From Alphaproteobacteria bacterium (GTDB lineage: Bacteria > Pseudomonadota > Alphaproteobacteria > Rhodobacterales > Rhodobacteraceae), in NCBI GenBank assembly GCA_030433335.1, contig JAUILL010000013.1, forward strand, positions 27,757-91,756: a DNA stretch of 64,000 nt. Direction: 5' to 3'. This document shows, piece by piece, positions 9,179 to 17,487 of this stretch. Under the pieces are notes generated by a model. It saw only the letters and a program-made list of their open reading frames with translations, was not told where the DNA came from and did not search any database. Positions within the stretch are counted from its first letter, which is position 1. Each line of letters starts with the position of its first letter. Both the position numbers and the translations under genes were made by a program.

Positions 9179-9892
9179 TTAACGCCTCTGAGGGCTACGG
9201 AACATCCCTTGCACAGCAGCTTTGTTCGCCTGAAGCGCTTGGCGTTTGTCCAAGTGCAGAGCCATGCCTTTGGCGACTGCGGGGCGCGCGGCCAGCTCAT
9301 CCAGCCAGCGGCTCAGGTTCGGCTTGTCGTCGAGGGTTTGCTGTTGGCCTTCCCACAGGCTGGCCCATGGATAGATCGCGATATCGGCAATGGAATAGAA
9401 ATCACCTGCCACATAGCTATGCTTCCCCAGTTGCGCATCAAGCACGCCATAGAGCCGTGCGACTTCTTTGCGATAACGCGCCTTGGCATATGGGATCACT
9501 TGCGGCGGCTCCATCTGGGGGGCGTATTTCAGAAAGTGGTGCGCTTGGCCCGCCATGGGGCCCAAGCCGCCCATCTGCCACATGAGCCATTGATCGACCG
9601 CGATCCGGTCCCGTTCTGTCTGACCATATAGCTGCCCAGTCTTCCGAGCCAGATATTGCAGGATCGCGCCGGACTCAAAGATGCTGATGGGCGTGCCCTC
9701 CGGCCCGACAGGATCGACAATCGCGGGCATCTTGCCGTTCGGGGACAGCGCCTTGAAATCGTCGGTGTGCTGATCTCCTGCGCCAATGTTGATCAGGTGC
9801 ACCGCATAGGGCAGGCCCAACTCCTCGAGCGCGACAGAGATTTTCCAGCCGTTGGGCGTGGGCCAGTAATACAGATCAATCGGTGCGCTCAT
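9179..9892 (-). CDS. glutathione S-transferase family protein (YfcG/YghU-like)
   Basis: A cytoplasmic thiol-transferase-fold protein of 237 aa. The N-terminal thioredoxin-like domain starts MSAPIDLYYWPTPNGWKIS and carries the cis-proline glutathione-binding segment GKMPAIVD and the ESGAILQYLA motif; the rest is the all-helical C-terminal domain with the conserved SIADIAIYPW motif. The TPNGWK motif resembles the YfcG/YghU disulfide-bond reductases that use Asn or Thr rather than Cys or Ser. The ATG at 9892 follows a GGAGGAGG Shine-Dalgarno sequence; a start 18 nt further upstream would overlap it. Substrate unknown. Confidence 0.88.
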   Translation of the reverse strand: MSAPIDLYYWPTPNGWKISVALEELGLPYAVHLINIGAGDQHTDDFKALSPNGKMPAIVDPVGPEGTPISIFESGAILQYLARKTGQLYGQTERDRIAVDQWLMWQMGGLGPMAGQAHHFLKYAPQMEPPQVIPYAKARYRKEVARLYGVLDAQLGKHSYVAGDFYSIADIAIYPWASLWEGQQQTLDDKPNLSRWLDELAARPAVAKGMALHLDKRQALQANKAAVQGMFRSPQRR

Positions 9893-9973
9893 CAGGGCCT
9901 CCTCCGGCAATCGCTGCCATTATCAGGTGGCGATCCTCCCGCTTTCGTCAAGGCTGCCACCCTGTCGGATATC

Positions 9974-10002
9974 TTGACGCAAGCGGTCAGGGCGCGTATG
10001 CG
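9974..10002 (+). promoter_or_regulatory. possible sigma-70 type promoter for metZ
   Basis: TTGACG (9974-9979) followed at 17 nt by GTATGC (9997-10002) would start transcription a few bases before the SAM-II riboswitch. The -35 element is good and the -10 is weak. Predicted by eye only. Confidence 0.35.
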
Positions 10003-10010
10003 GGCATCAA

Positions 10011-10060
10011 GTGGCGCTTTGTTACCGGATTGCGGGCCACGTTAAACAAGCCGCTAAAGA
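10011..10060 (+). promoter_or_regulatory. SAM-II riboswitch upstream of metZ
   Basis: S-adenosylmethionine-binding H-type pseudoknot. Stem P1 pairs GTGGC (10011-10015) with GCCAC (10036-10040). The loop segment TTGTT (10019-10023) can pair with AACAA (10045-10049) to make the pseudoknot, and the conserved tail GCTAAAG follows (10053-10059). The block GCCACGTTAAACAAG plus CGCTAAA is the SAM-II hallmark of alphaproteobacterial methionine genes. It sits about 95 nt before the metZ start, immediately ahead of an intrinsic terminator, so control is probably by SAM-dependent termination, an inference from the layout. Confidence 0.88.
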
Positions 10061-10075
10061 GGTCAGAATAGGGCG

Positions 10076-10109
10076 TCCCCCGTTGCTGACCGCGACCGGG
10101 GGATTTTTT
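10076..10109 (+). terminator. intrinsic terminator/expression platform after the SAM-II riboswitch
   Basis: CCCCCG (10077-10082) pairs with CGGGGG (10097-10102), extended by a T-A pair, and is followed by six T residues (10104-10109). It lies between the riboswitch and the metZ ribosome site, so it can only act as a conditional terminator of metZ mRNA. Confidence 0.75.
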
Positions 10110-10152
10110 ATTGCCTCGCGTTCTCTTCCCGCGGGGCCGAAGGAGAATTGGT

Positions 10153-11343
10153 ATGAAAAAGGACACCTCGAACTGGAGCGCGCGGACAAAAGCCGTGCAC
10201 GCAGGCACGCGCCGCAGCCAGTACAATGAAGTCTCCGAGGCCATTTTCATGACCCAGGGCTTCGTCTACGACACCGCCGAAGCCGCAGAGCAGCGCTTTG
10301 TGCAGTTGGGCGAGGACGAATTCATCTATGCCCGCTACGGCAACCCCACCGTCGCAATGTTCGAAGAGCGGATCGCCGCGCTCGAAGGCGCTGAAGACGC
10401 TTTTGCCTGCGCTAGTGGTATGGCCGCTGTAAACGGCGCGCTGGTTTCGATGCTGAAGGCTGGGGACCACGTCGTCTCAGCCAAGGCGCTGTTCGGCTCG
10501 TGCCTTTATATCCTCGAAGAAATTTTGGGCCGCTACGGCGTCGAGACCACCTTTGTGGATGGCACCGATCTGGAGCAGTGGAAGGCCGCGATCCGTCCTG
10601 ACACCAAAGCTGTGTTCTTTGAGTCTGTGTCGAACCCGACGCTCGAAGTGACCGACCTGAAATCGGTGGCAGAGCTGGCACATGCTGTTGGCGCGTTGGT
10701 CGTTGTCGATAACGTTTTCGCGACCCCAGTTTTCTCGAAGGCGGTCGAGCAGGGTGCAGACGTCATCGTCTATTCGACCACCAAGCACATCGACGGTCAG
10801 GGCCGCGCATTGGGCGGTGTCGTGCTGGGCTCCAAGGAGTTCATCCGCGGCACTCTTGAGCCCTACATGAAGCACACCGGCGCGGCGATGAGCCCGTTCA
10901 CCGCTTGGATCATGCTCAAGGGTCTGGAAACGCTGGACCTGCGCGTCAAAGCACAAGCCGCGACCGCCAAGGCGATTGCAGAGGCGCTGGAAGGCCATCC
11001 GAAGCTGGAGCAAGTCAGCTACCCCGGCCTGCCAAGCCACCCACAGCACGATCTGTGCATGTCGCAGATGGGCGCCGGCGGCACCATGGTCGCCTACGAG
11101 ATCAAGGGCGGCCGCGATGCAGCGTTCCGCTTTATGAACGCGCTGCAAGTGTGCATTATCTCGAACAATTTGGGCGATGCAAAGACCATCATCACCCATC
11201 CGTTCACCACGACGCACCAGCGCTTGCCGCAGGAACAAAAGGATCATCTGGGCATTACTACTGGACTGATCCGTATGAGCGCCGGCCTCGAAGACAGTCA
11301 GGACCTGATCAACGACGTGCTGCAAGCACTCGAGCAGGCGTAA
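10153..11343 (+). CDS. metZ: O-succinylhomoserine sulfhydrylase
   Basis: PLP enzyme of the Cys/Met metabolism family that makes homocysteine by direct sulfhydrylation of an activated homoserine. The PLP lysine is K211 in VIVYSTTKHIDGQGR, and the phosphate-binding CASGMAAVNGAL segment is near residues 86-97. The sequence pattern and the 396-aa length fit MetZ better than cystathionine synthase MetB. The ATG at 10153 follows AGGAG at 7 nt; an in-frame extension upstream would run into the riboswitch terminator and is rejected. The SAM-II riboswitch directly upstream supports a methionine role. O-acetylhomoserine cannot be excluded as substrate. Confidence 0.9.
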   Translation: MKKDTSNWSARTKAVHAGTRRSQYNEVSEAIFMTQGFVYDTAEAAEQRFVQLGEDEFIYARYGNPTVAMFEERIAALEGAEDAFACASGMAAVNGALVSMLKAGDHVVSAKALFGSCLYILEEILGRYGVETTFVDGTDLEQWKAAIRPDTKAVFFESVSNPTLEVTDLKSVAELAHAVGALVVVDNVFATPVFSKAVEQGADVIVYSTTKHIDGQGRALGGVVLGSKEFIRGTLEPYMKHTGAAMSPFTAWIMLKGLETLDLRVKAQAATAKAIAEALEGHPKLEQVSYPGLPSHPQHDLCMSQMGAGGTMVAYEIKGGRDAAFRFMNALQVCIISNNLGDAKTIITHPFTTTHQRLPQEQKDHLGITTGLIRMSAGLEDSQDLINDVLQALEQA

Positions 11344-11388
11344 ACTGATCTAGGATGACGGTTGGGGCGTATAATGGGTCGATCATGG

Positions 11389-11415
11389 CAATGTAGGGGC
11401 GGCGCTCCTACATTG
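11389..11415. other. 27-nt hairpin between metZ and folE2
   Basis: CAATGTAGGGGC can pair with GCTCCTACATTG across a 3-nt loop: 12 bp with one G-U pair. There is no T-tract after it on the plus strand, so it may be a weak metZ terminator, an mRNA-stabilising structure or an operator for folE2. The sequence does not resemble the alphaproteobacterial Zur box. Confidence 0.45.
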
Positions 11416-11447
11416 TATTAGGCACCAGAATGCGAGGGACGAAGTCC

Positions 11448-12551
11448 ATGAATATTCACACTCCGGAGTTGGATCAGCAACCGACCGAGCGTCAGGCAGA
11501 GGAAGCTCTGGCTGTGCTGCGGCGCTGGGCTGTACATGCCTCTGACACCGAGATTGCCTCTCTGGACCCTGAATTGCGTGCCTTGCTGCCCGAGGCGCGC
11601 CCCGTGGACTACCCCGTCCTGTCCCGCGTTTATCCCCAGAATTTCGAGGTCGATGCAGAGTACCGCGCCGACCTGCCGGATTTGCAGAATGGTCCGTCGA
11701 GCCTGATCAAAGGTGCCCGCAAGCAAATCCAGCATGTGGGCATTTCAAACTTCCGCCTGCCGATCCGCTACCACACCCGTGACAACGGCGATCTGACGCT
11801 GGAGACCAGCGTGACTGGGACCGTGAGCCTTGATGCCGACAAGAAGGGCATCAACATGTCTCGGATCATGCGCAGCTTCTACAAGCACGCGGACGAGACC
11901 TTCAGTTTTGAAGTCATTGAGGCCGCGTTGGACGACTACAAGTCGGACCTTGAGAGCTTTGATGCCCGTATTCAGATGCGCCTGAGCTACCCCGTACGAG
12001 TCGAGAGCCTGCGCTCTGGCTTGACGGGATATCAGTATTACGACATCGCGCTGGAGTTGATCGAACAGAACGGCGTGCGCCGCAAGATCGTCCACCTCGA
12101 TTACGTCTACAGTTCGACTTGCCCCTGTTCTTTGGAATTGTCCGAGCATGCCCGCATGATGCGCGGCCAGCTGGCAACGCCGCATTCGCAGCGCTCTGTC
12201 GCCCGTGTTTCGGTCGTGCTGGAGCCTGAACAGGGCTGCCTGTGGTTCGAGGACCTGATTGGTCTGTGTCGCGCTGCTGTCCCGACCGAAACGCAGGTCA
12301 TGGTGAAGCGTGAAGACGAACAAGCTTTCGCCGAACTCAATGCCGCCAACCCGATTTTCGTCGAGGATGCCGCGCGCCTCTTCTGTGAGCAGATGCAAAA
12401 CGATCCGCGGATCGGTGACTTCCGCATTGTCGCCAGCCATCAGGAAAGCCTGCACAGCCACGATGCTGTCAGCGTCCTGACCGAAGGCGAGACTTTCGCC
12501 AACGCATCCATCGATCCCAAAATGTTTGCCACTCTCTTCCACGTCGGCTGA
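11448..12551 (+). CDS. folE2: GTP cyclohydrolase FolE2 (type IB)
   Basis: Converts GTP to dihydroneopterin triphosphate, the first step of folate synthesis. FolE2 is the metal-flexible alternative to zinc-dependent FolE. The conserved cysteine lies in YSSTCPCSLELS and the family region TPHSQRSVARV follows. The length, 367 aa from the ATG at 11448, is typical of alphaproteobacterial FolE2; another ATG at 11430 is possible. The hairpin upstream may matter for regulation. folB and folP are encoded 11 kb away at 23148-25126, so the pathway is well represented in the window. Confidence 0.93.
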   Translation: MNIHTPELDQQPTERQAEEALAVLRRWAVHASDTEIASLDPELRALLPEARPVDYPVLSRVYPQNFEVDAEYRADLPDLQNGPSSLIKGARKQIQHVGISNFRLPIRYHTRDNGDLTLETSVTGTVSLDADKKGINMSRIMRSFYKHADETFSFEVIEAALDDYKSDLESFDARIQMRLSYPVRVESLRSGLTGYQYYDIALELIEQNGVRRKIVHLDYVYSSTCPCSLELSEHARMMRGQLATPHSQRSVARVSVVLEPEQGCLWFEDLIGLCRAAVPTETQVMVKREDEQAFAELNAANPIFVEDAARLFCEQMQNDPRIGDFRIVASHQESLHSHDAVSVLTEGETFANASIDPKMFATLFHVG

Positions 12552-12596
12552 GAGGGCGCTTGACAGTTTGCGGGCCGAAGCCCAAGGGTCGCACCT

Positions 12597-14045
12597 ATGT
12601 TTGACTTGCGACCCGTTGGATATGTGATCGGCCTTTTGGTGTTGGCCCTGGGCATCACCATGCTTCCGTCTTTTCTGGTCGATCTGGCCGAAGGGCGGGG
12701 ACACCGCTTTGTGTTTCTAGAAAGCGCTTTCATTACAATGACCTTCGGGGCGCTGCTTGCCTTGGCCTGTGCGAATGCGGTCCAAGAAGGGTTGAGCCTG
12801 CAGCAGACGTTTTTGCTGACCACATCAGTCTGGGTCGTGCTGCCCCTGTTCGGCGCGATCCCGTTCATGCTGGGGGCCACAGACGCGCGCTTTGTTGATG
12901 CGTTTTTCGAGGCGATTTCGGGCATGACCACCACGGGATCGACTGTATTCACTGGATTGGATGCGCTGCCCAAGGGCATCTTGCTGTGGCGGGGGACGTT
13001 GCAGTGGCTTGGCGGGATCGGGATCATTGTGGTCGCGATGGTGTTTCTGCCAGAACTCCGCGTTGGCGGGATGCAGATTTTCCGTGCCGAAGCATTTGAT
13101 ACCATGGGGAAAATCCTGCCCCGTGCGAGTGCAATTGCAGCGCAGATTTTCGTGATTTACCTTGGGCTGACCATGGTCTGCGGGATGTGCTATCTGGTGC
13201 TGGGAATGTCTCCGTTCGACGCGACAGTGCACTCTTTGACCACAATCTCTACGGGTGGTTTCGCTAACTACGACGCGAGTTTTGGTACATTTTCTGGTGC
13301 GCCAGAGTATATCGCGTCGATCTTTATGATCCTCGCTGCGTTGCCTTTCGTGCGGTATGTGCAGCTCTTGAATGGCAACAGCAAAGCGATCTGGCAGGAC
13401 AGTCAGGTCAGGGCGTTTCTTGGGGTGATCCTGTTTCTGACCCTGATGACCACTGGGGTGCTGACGTCGATTTTTCCCCACCATTGGGAGGATGCCTTCC
13501 GCGAGGGGCTGTTCAACATTACCTCGATCATCAGCGGCACGGGCTACGCGAGTGTCGACTACATGCAATGGGGTCCGTTCCTGATCACGATGTTCTTTTT
13601 TATCGGTCTGATCGGGGGCTGTGCGGGATCAACCGCCTGTTCGATCAAGATTTTCCGCTATCAGCTGCTGCTCTCATCGCTCAAGGTGCAAATCCGGCAG
13701 ATCTACGCGCCGTCAGGCGTGTTTTTGCCCCGCTATGACGGGCGGCCAGTTTCCGAGGATGTCATCAGCTCTGTGATGGCCTATTTCGTTATGTTCGTGG
13801 TGTCTTTGGGACTTCTGACGCTGGCCCTGTCGTTGACGGGGCTTGATCTGGTCACTGCGATTTCCGGGGCGGCGACGGCACTCGCGAATATCGGGCCGGG
13901 TCTTGGCGACACGATCGGACCGTCGGGGAATTTTCAAAGCCTGAATGATGTTGCCAAGTGGCTGCTTGCCTTTGGCATGCTGGCAGGGCGGCTTGAACTC
14001 TTGGCGGTTTACACGCTGTTTACCCTGCGGTTCTGGCGCGCCTAA
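12597..14045 (+). CDS. TrkH-family potassium uptake protein
   Basis: Integral membrane K+ transporter subunit of 482 aa built from four M1-P-M2 repeats. The glycine-containing selectivity-filter segments of the four pore loops are readable: TTTGSTVF, ISTGGFAN, SGTGYASV and NIGPGLGD. Ten or so hydrophobic helices match the family. It needs a TrkA/KtrA-type NAD-binding regulatory subunit, which is not in the window. It starts 45 nt after folE2 and may share its transcript. TrkH and TrkG cannot be separated by eye. Confidence 0.92.
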   Translation: MFDLRPVGYVIGLLVLALGITMLPSFLVDLAEGRGHRFVFLESAFITMTFGALLALACANAVQEGLSLQQTFLLTTSVWVVLPLFGAIPFMLGATDARFVDAFFEAISGMTTTGSTVFTGLDALPKGILLWRGTLQWLGGIGIIVVAMVFLPELRVGGMQIFRAEAFDTMGKILPRASAIAAQIFVIYLGLTMVCGMCYLVLGMSPFDATVHSLTTISTGGFANYDASFGTFSGAPEYIASIFMILAALPFVRYVQLLNGNSKAIWQDSQVRAFLGVILFLTLMTTGVLTSIFPHHWEDAFREGLFNITSIISGTGYASVDYMQWGPFLITMFFFIGLIGGCAGSTACSIKIFRYQLLLSSLKVQIRQIYAPSGVFLPRYDGRPVSEDVISSVMAYFVMFVVSLGLLTLALSLTGLDLVTAISGAATALANIGPGLGDTIGPSGNFQSLNDVAKWLLAFGMLAGRLELLAVYTLFTLRFWRA

Positions 14046-14066
14046 GACAGCGCGCCAGCACTTATG

Positions 14067-15860
14067 TTATTTCCAGCACTCAACCAGTGCGGTCAGGTCA
14101 CTGGCGGCAAGACGCAGGTCTTCGGCGGCCATGCGGCCTACATCGGATGTCACTTGCGCAGTCACGCCTTGCGCCGCGAGGAAGGCTTCTAGGCCGCTCT
14201 CCTTGATGGCAAAGCGAACACCCTCGGGCAAGGTGCGGTTCGGGTCATTCTGGTCAGCCAAGAGACCGATCACTGCGCCACTCATGTCCAGAACAGGGCC
14301 ACCGACATCTTCGGACGTGGTGTGGGCGCTGAGACGCATTTTGCCGGTGTCGCCGGTCAGATCCTGCATATCTTCGATTGTGCCAAAGGTGACCGAAGGT
14401 GCGCCGAGTTGGCCACCAAAGCTATACCCTGCAACGGCAACTTCGGTCTGCAGGCGCGGGGGAGATTTTTGCAAGAGGGCCGTGGCAGCAGGGGCCAGAG
14501 CCTCTGTGGGGCGCAGCAGCGCCAGACCGCTCTGGGCATCAACAGCAGCCAGAGTAGCTTCGTGTTCGCTTTCCAAGACGATGCTGGAGCAGGTGTCGAG
14601 GCCCTCTGCGAGCGTCACAACATTGCCTGCACCATCCGCCCAAAGGCCGGAACGTGCGAAGGATGGTTTGCGCACTTCGAGACCGGCAACCAGATCGATG
14701 CTCTGCTCTACATCCAGATCCAGCGCGCCACTCAGAAGGCCGGGGATGCGGGTAAAGCTGGCCTGAATGCGCTCTAGCACGCGGGTGCGACGCCCCTCGT
14801 CGCCAGCGGGCCAAACCAGCGTGAAGCCCTTGATCTCTCCATCTACCAGCGCAGCCTCGGTGTGCGAGACGATCTCGTCATTTGCCCCTTCGAGGGTGAA
14901 ATTGCGACGGTTCAGCGTGCGCGGACCCTCCAGCGGGATGATCTGCAGGGTCTGCATGACCTCGTACAAGCCGCCGAGGGTGCGTTCGTCACCGGGTTCA
15001 CTGATCAGATGGACTTGCACCGCGGGCTCTCCGACCGGCAAGTAGCGGGCAAAGGGGGCGCTGTATCCGTCAAAGCGCAGGGCGTCCATCGGCAGCTCGA
15101 CCTGAATGCCGGCTTTGTCGTCGCGCACCGTCTCAAAGCCCAAACCGTCAAATACGGCATTATACTGCGCCAAGAGTTCCGCACGCTGCAGGGTTGTCAG
15201 AATCCCCGTGGGCTCGAAATCGTTCGCTGCCTGCCAGTTTGCCATAGAACCGCGGGTGCCCTGGCCAAATGCGCCATCAATCCGGCCATTGTAAAAGCCT
15301 GCCCATTTTAGCGCCACTTGCAGCATGTTGCGCTCTTCTGCAGTCAAAAGCGCTTCGCTCTGGCGGGCTTGATAGGGTGTTTCGTCGATAATGACGGGTT
15401 CGGGCTCTGCCACGACCTCGGGCGCGGGCTCGACCGGCGCTGTGTCGACCTGGGGCAAAGCATCCAGAGGCGTAACCTCGACCATGGGGGCAGGCGGCTC
15501 ACCTGTAACTGGAGGTTCCTGAGGTGTTAGGAGAGTTGCGCCTACAGGCCAGAACGCATTCTGATACTCTCGGCCATCGGTGATGTAAGCGTCCCGCGGG
15601 ATTTGCCCGTTGCGCAGGTATTCGCGGCGCAGCTGTTCAGCTTGTTCGCGGTCAAACGGCCCGAGGCTGATCGCATACCATCCTGATCCCAAAGAGAAAC
15701 CGTTTACTTGGGGCAGGGCACCCGAATAGGCTTGTGCGCGAAATTGCGCTTCGTTCAGGGTGGGTTGAGCCTCGATCTGGATATACGCGACCTCTTGGGA
15801 AAACGCCGCAGTGGCAGCGAAAACCGAAACCGAGGTCAGAAGCGAAAGATACCGATTCAT
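14067..15860 (-). CDS. secreted SPOR-like / peptidoglycan-binding protein with a degenerate trypsin-like domain
   Basis: A 597-aa exported protein. A signal peptide covers about residues 1-22. A SPOR-like repeat follows (about 25-95), then a Pro/Glu/Val-rich linker (112-160), a peptidoglycan-binding type 1 domain (about 172-235, with AGFYNGRIDGAFGQGTR), an unassigned region, and a trypsin-like serine protease fold near 400-565. In that last domain the usual GDSGGP appears as EDVGGP at about 517-522, and the expected His and Asp positions (TLAEGLDTC and VDAQSGLALL) are also replaced, so it probably lacks protease activity. It is divergent from glyQ. Its role is likely structural or regulatory at the cell wall. 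Confidence 0.8.
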   Translation of the reverse strand: MNRYLSLLTSVSVFAATAAFSQEVAYIQIEAQPTLNEAQFRAQAYSGALPQVNGFSLGSGWYAISLGPFDREQAEQLRREYLRNGQIPRDAYITDGREYQNAFWPVGATLLTPQEPPVTGEPPAPMVEVTPLDALPQVDTAPVEPAPEVVAEPEPVIIDETPYQARQSEALLTAEERNMLQVALKWAGFYNGRIDGAFGQGTRGSMANWQAANDFEPTGILTTLQRAELLAQYNAVFDGLGFETVRDDKAGIQVELPMDALRFDGYSAPFARYLPVGEPAVQVHLISEPGDERTLGGLYEVMQTLQIIPLEGPRTLNRRNFTLEGANDEIVSHTEAALVDGEIKGFTLVWPAGDEGRRTRVLERIQASFTRIPGLLSGALDLDVEQSIDLVAGLEVRKPSFARSGLWADGAGNVVTLAEGLDTCSSIVLESEHEATLAAVDAQSGLALLRPTEALAPAATALLQKSPPRLQTEVAVAGYSFGGQLGAPSVTFGTIEDMQDLTGDTGKMRLSAHTTSEDVGGPVLDMSGAVIGLLADQNDPNRTLPEGVRFAIKESGLEAFLAAQGVTAQVTSDVGRMAAEDLRLAASDLTALVECWK

Positions 15861-15948
15861 ACAGTGTCCTTGAAAAGTCTTTTGTTAAGCCAGCTTGCGG
15901 CCCTGTTGGCCCCAACAAATCTGCGTTCGGGGCATACGTCAATAATGC

Positions 15949-15966
15949 GGGTCATATAATTGACCC
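15949..15966 (+). promoter_or_regulatory. palindrome enclosing a consensus -10 element upstream of glyQ
   Basis: GGGTCATATAATTGACCC is a 6-bp inverted repeat whose 6-nt centre is exactly TATAAT. It lies 53 nt before the glyQ ATG, which is a suitable distance for a -10 box, although I see no good -35. A repressor binding the palindrome would occlude the promoter. Confidence 0.4.
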
Positions 15967-16018
15967 TGACCGCCTACGCGACTAGAGAGTGTTGCGCACG
16001 AGCCCTAGAGGAATGAGC

Positions 16019-16957
16019 ATGTCAGCACCGCTTGAAAAACCCCGTAGCTTTCAGGAAATCATCCTTCGTCTCCAGTCGTACTGGGGCAGCAAGGGATGCG
16101 CCGTCCTGCAACCCTACGACATGGAGGTCGGTGCCGGTACGTTCCACCCCGCGACCACCCTGCGTTCGCTGGGCTCCAAGCCTTGGGCTGCGGCCTATGT
16201 CCAGCCCTCGCGCCGTCCGACCGATGGCCGCTATGGCGAGAACCCGAACCGCCTGCAGCACTACTACCAGTATCAGGTGCTGATCAAACCGTCGCCCGCC
16301 AACCTGCAAGAGCTGTATCTGGGCTCGCTGGCGGCGATCGGCATCGACATGGACCTGCACGATATCCGCTTTGTCGAGGATGACTGGGAAAGCCCCACCT
16401 TGGGCGCTTGGGGTCTGGGTTGGGAAGTCTGGTGTGACGGCATGGAAGTGTCGCAGTTCACCTATTTCCAGCAGGTCGGCGGCCATGACTGTCACCCTGT
16501 CTCCGGCGAGCTGACCTATGGTCTGGAGCGTCTGGCCATGTACGTTCTGGGCATCGATCACGTGATGGACATGCCCTACAGCGATCCGGACAGCCCGATC
16601 CCGCTGAAATACGGTGACGTGTTCCAGCAGACCGAACAGGAATATTCGCGCTGGAACTTCGACGTCGCCGACACCGAGGTCCTGCTGCGCCACTTCGAAG
16701 AGGCCGAGGCCGAATGCGCCCGCATTCTGGCAGAGCCCCACGTGGACCCCAAAACCGGCAAGCGCATCATCATGGCGCACCCCGCCTATGATCAAACCAT
16801 CAAGGCCAGCCACATTTTCAACCTGCTGGACGCGCGCGGCGTGATCTCGGTGACCGAGCGTCAGGCCTATATCGGCCGCGTCCGTGCACTGGCCAAGATG
16901 TGTGCAGATGCCTTTGTCCAGACCGAGGCGGGCGGCTACACGCCTGAAACCGCATGA
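16019..16957 (+). CDS. glyQ: glycyl-tRNA synthetase alpha subunit
   Basis: Catalytic subunit of the bacterial alpha2-beta2 glycyl-tRNA synthetase. The start of the fold ([17 protein letters not shown]), the motif [21 protein letters not shown] and the [18 protein letters not shown] segment are typical class II GlyQ features; 312 aa is a normal length. Of the two in-frame ATGs at 16013 and 16019, I chose 16019 because AGAGG lies 7 nt upstream of it and only 1 nt from the other. It overlaps the next gene by 4 nt, which is followed by glyS. Confidence 0.95.
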   Translation: MSAPLEKPRSFQEIILRLQSYWGSKGCAVLQPYDMEVGAGTFHPATTLRSLGSKPWAAAYVQPSRRPTDGRYGENPNRLQHYYQYQVLIKPSPANLQELYLGSLAAIGIDMDLHDIRFVEDDWESPTLGAWGLGWEVWCDGMEVSQFTYFQQVGGHDCHPVSGELTYGLERLAMYVLGIDHVMDMPYSDPDSPIPLKYGDVFQQTEQEYSRWNFDVADTEVLLRHFEEAEAECARILAEPHVDPKTGKRIIMAHPAYDQTIKASHIFNLLDARGVISVTERQAYIGRVRALAKMCADAFVQTEAGGYTPETA

Positions 16958-17487
16958 AGGCGGGGCAGTTGCTCGTGGGTGCAATAGGTGTCACAGCCGC
17001 TGTGGCGGGCGCGGCTCTGTATTATTTGCAGGTCTACGCATACTACGAACCGGTCGAGGCCAGTGGCACCGATGACGTCGTCATGACCGGCATCGTTAGC
17101 GATACGCCTGAAAGCATCGTCTACGACAGCTTCGAAGCGATCGACTCGGACAGCAGCCCGCTGCGCTACCGTGCGTGCTTTGAAACGCCGCTGTCCCAGT
17201 CGATGCTGACCGAGACCTATCAGGACTACCCTAAGGCCGAGCCGCTGGTCGGTCCCGGCTGGTTTGACTGCTTTGACGCGGACGCCATTGGCGCAGCGCT
17301 GGAGTCCGGAGAGGCTTTGGCCTTCCTCGGTGAGCGCGACTTTATCTATGGCATCGACCGCGTTGTTGCCGTGCTGCCTGATGGCCGAGGCTATGTCTGG
17401 CACCAGATGAACCATTGCGGCGAAGTCGTTTATGACGGCGATCCCGTTCCCGAAGATTGCCCCGAACCCCCGAAGAGCGTGAAATAA
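16954..17487 (+). CDS. small membrane-anchored protein between glyQ and glyS (DUF6446-like)
   Basis: A 177-aa protein with one N-terminal hydrophobic segment (residues 5-25), then a soluble domain with five cysteines and the motif [11 protein letters not shown]. From memory it resembles DUF6446, a family of Rhodobacteraceae proteins; I could not verify this. It overlaps glyQ by 4 nt (ATGA) and its stop shares one base with the glyS start (TAATG), so all three genes are translationally coupled. Being locked between two subunits of one enzyme makes stoichiometric co-expression certain, but no link to tRNA charging is shown. The soluble part would face the periplasm if the segment is a simple anchor. 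Confidence 0.8.
   Translation: MKAGQLLVGAIGVTAAVAGAALYYLQVYAYYEPVEASGTDDVVMTGIVSDTPESIVYDSFEAIDSDSSPLRYRACFETPLSQSMLTETYQDYPKAEPLVGPGWFDCFDADAIGAALESGEALAFLGERDFIYGIDRVVAVLPDGRGYVWHQMNHCGEVVYDGDPVPEDCPEPPKSVK

Noticed and set aside
8985..9182. A 65-codon open frame on the plus strand in the long intergenic gap
   Set aside because: No ribosome site, no motif, and unusual amino-acid content for this genome.
10111..10152. N-terminal extension of metZ
   Set aside because: It would start within the riboswitch terminator; the ATG at 10153 has a strong ribosome site.
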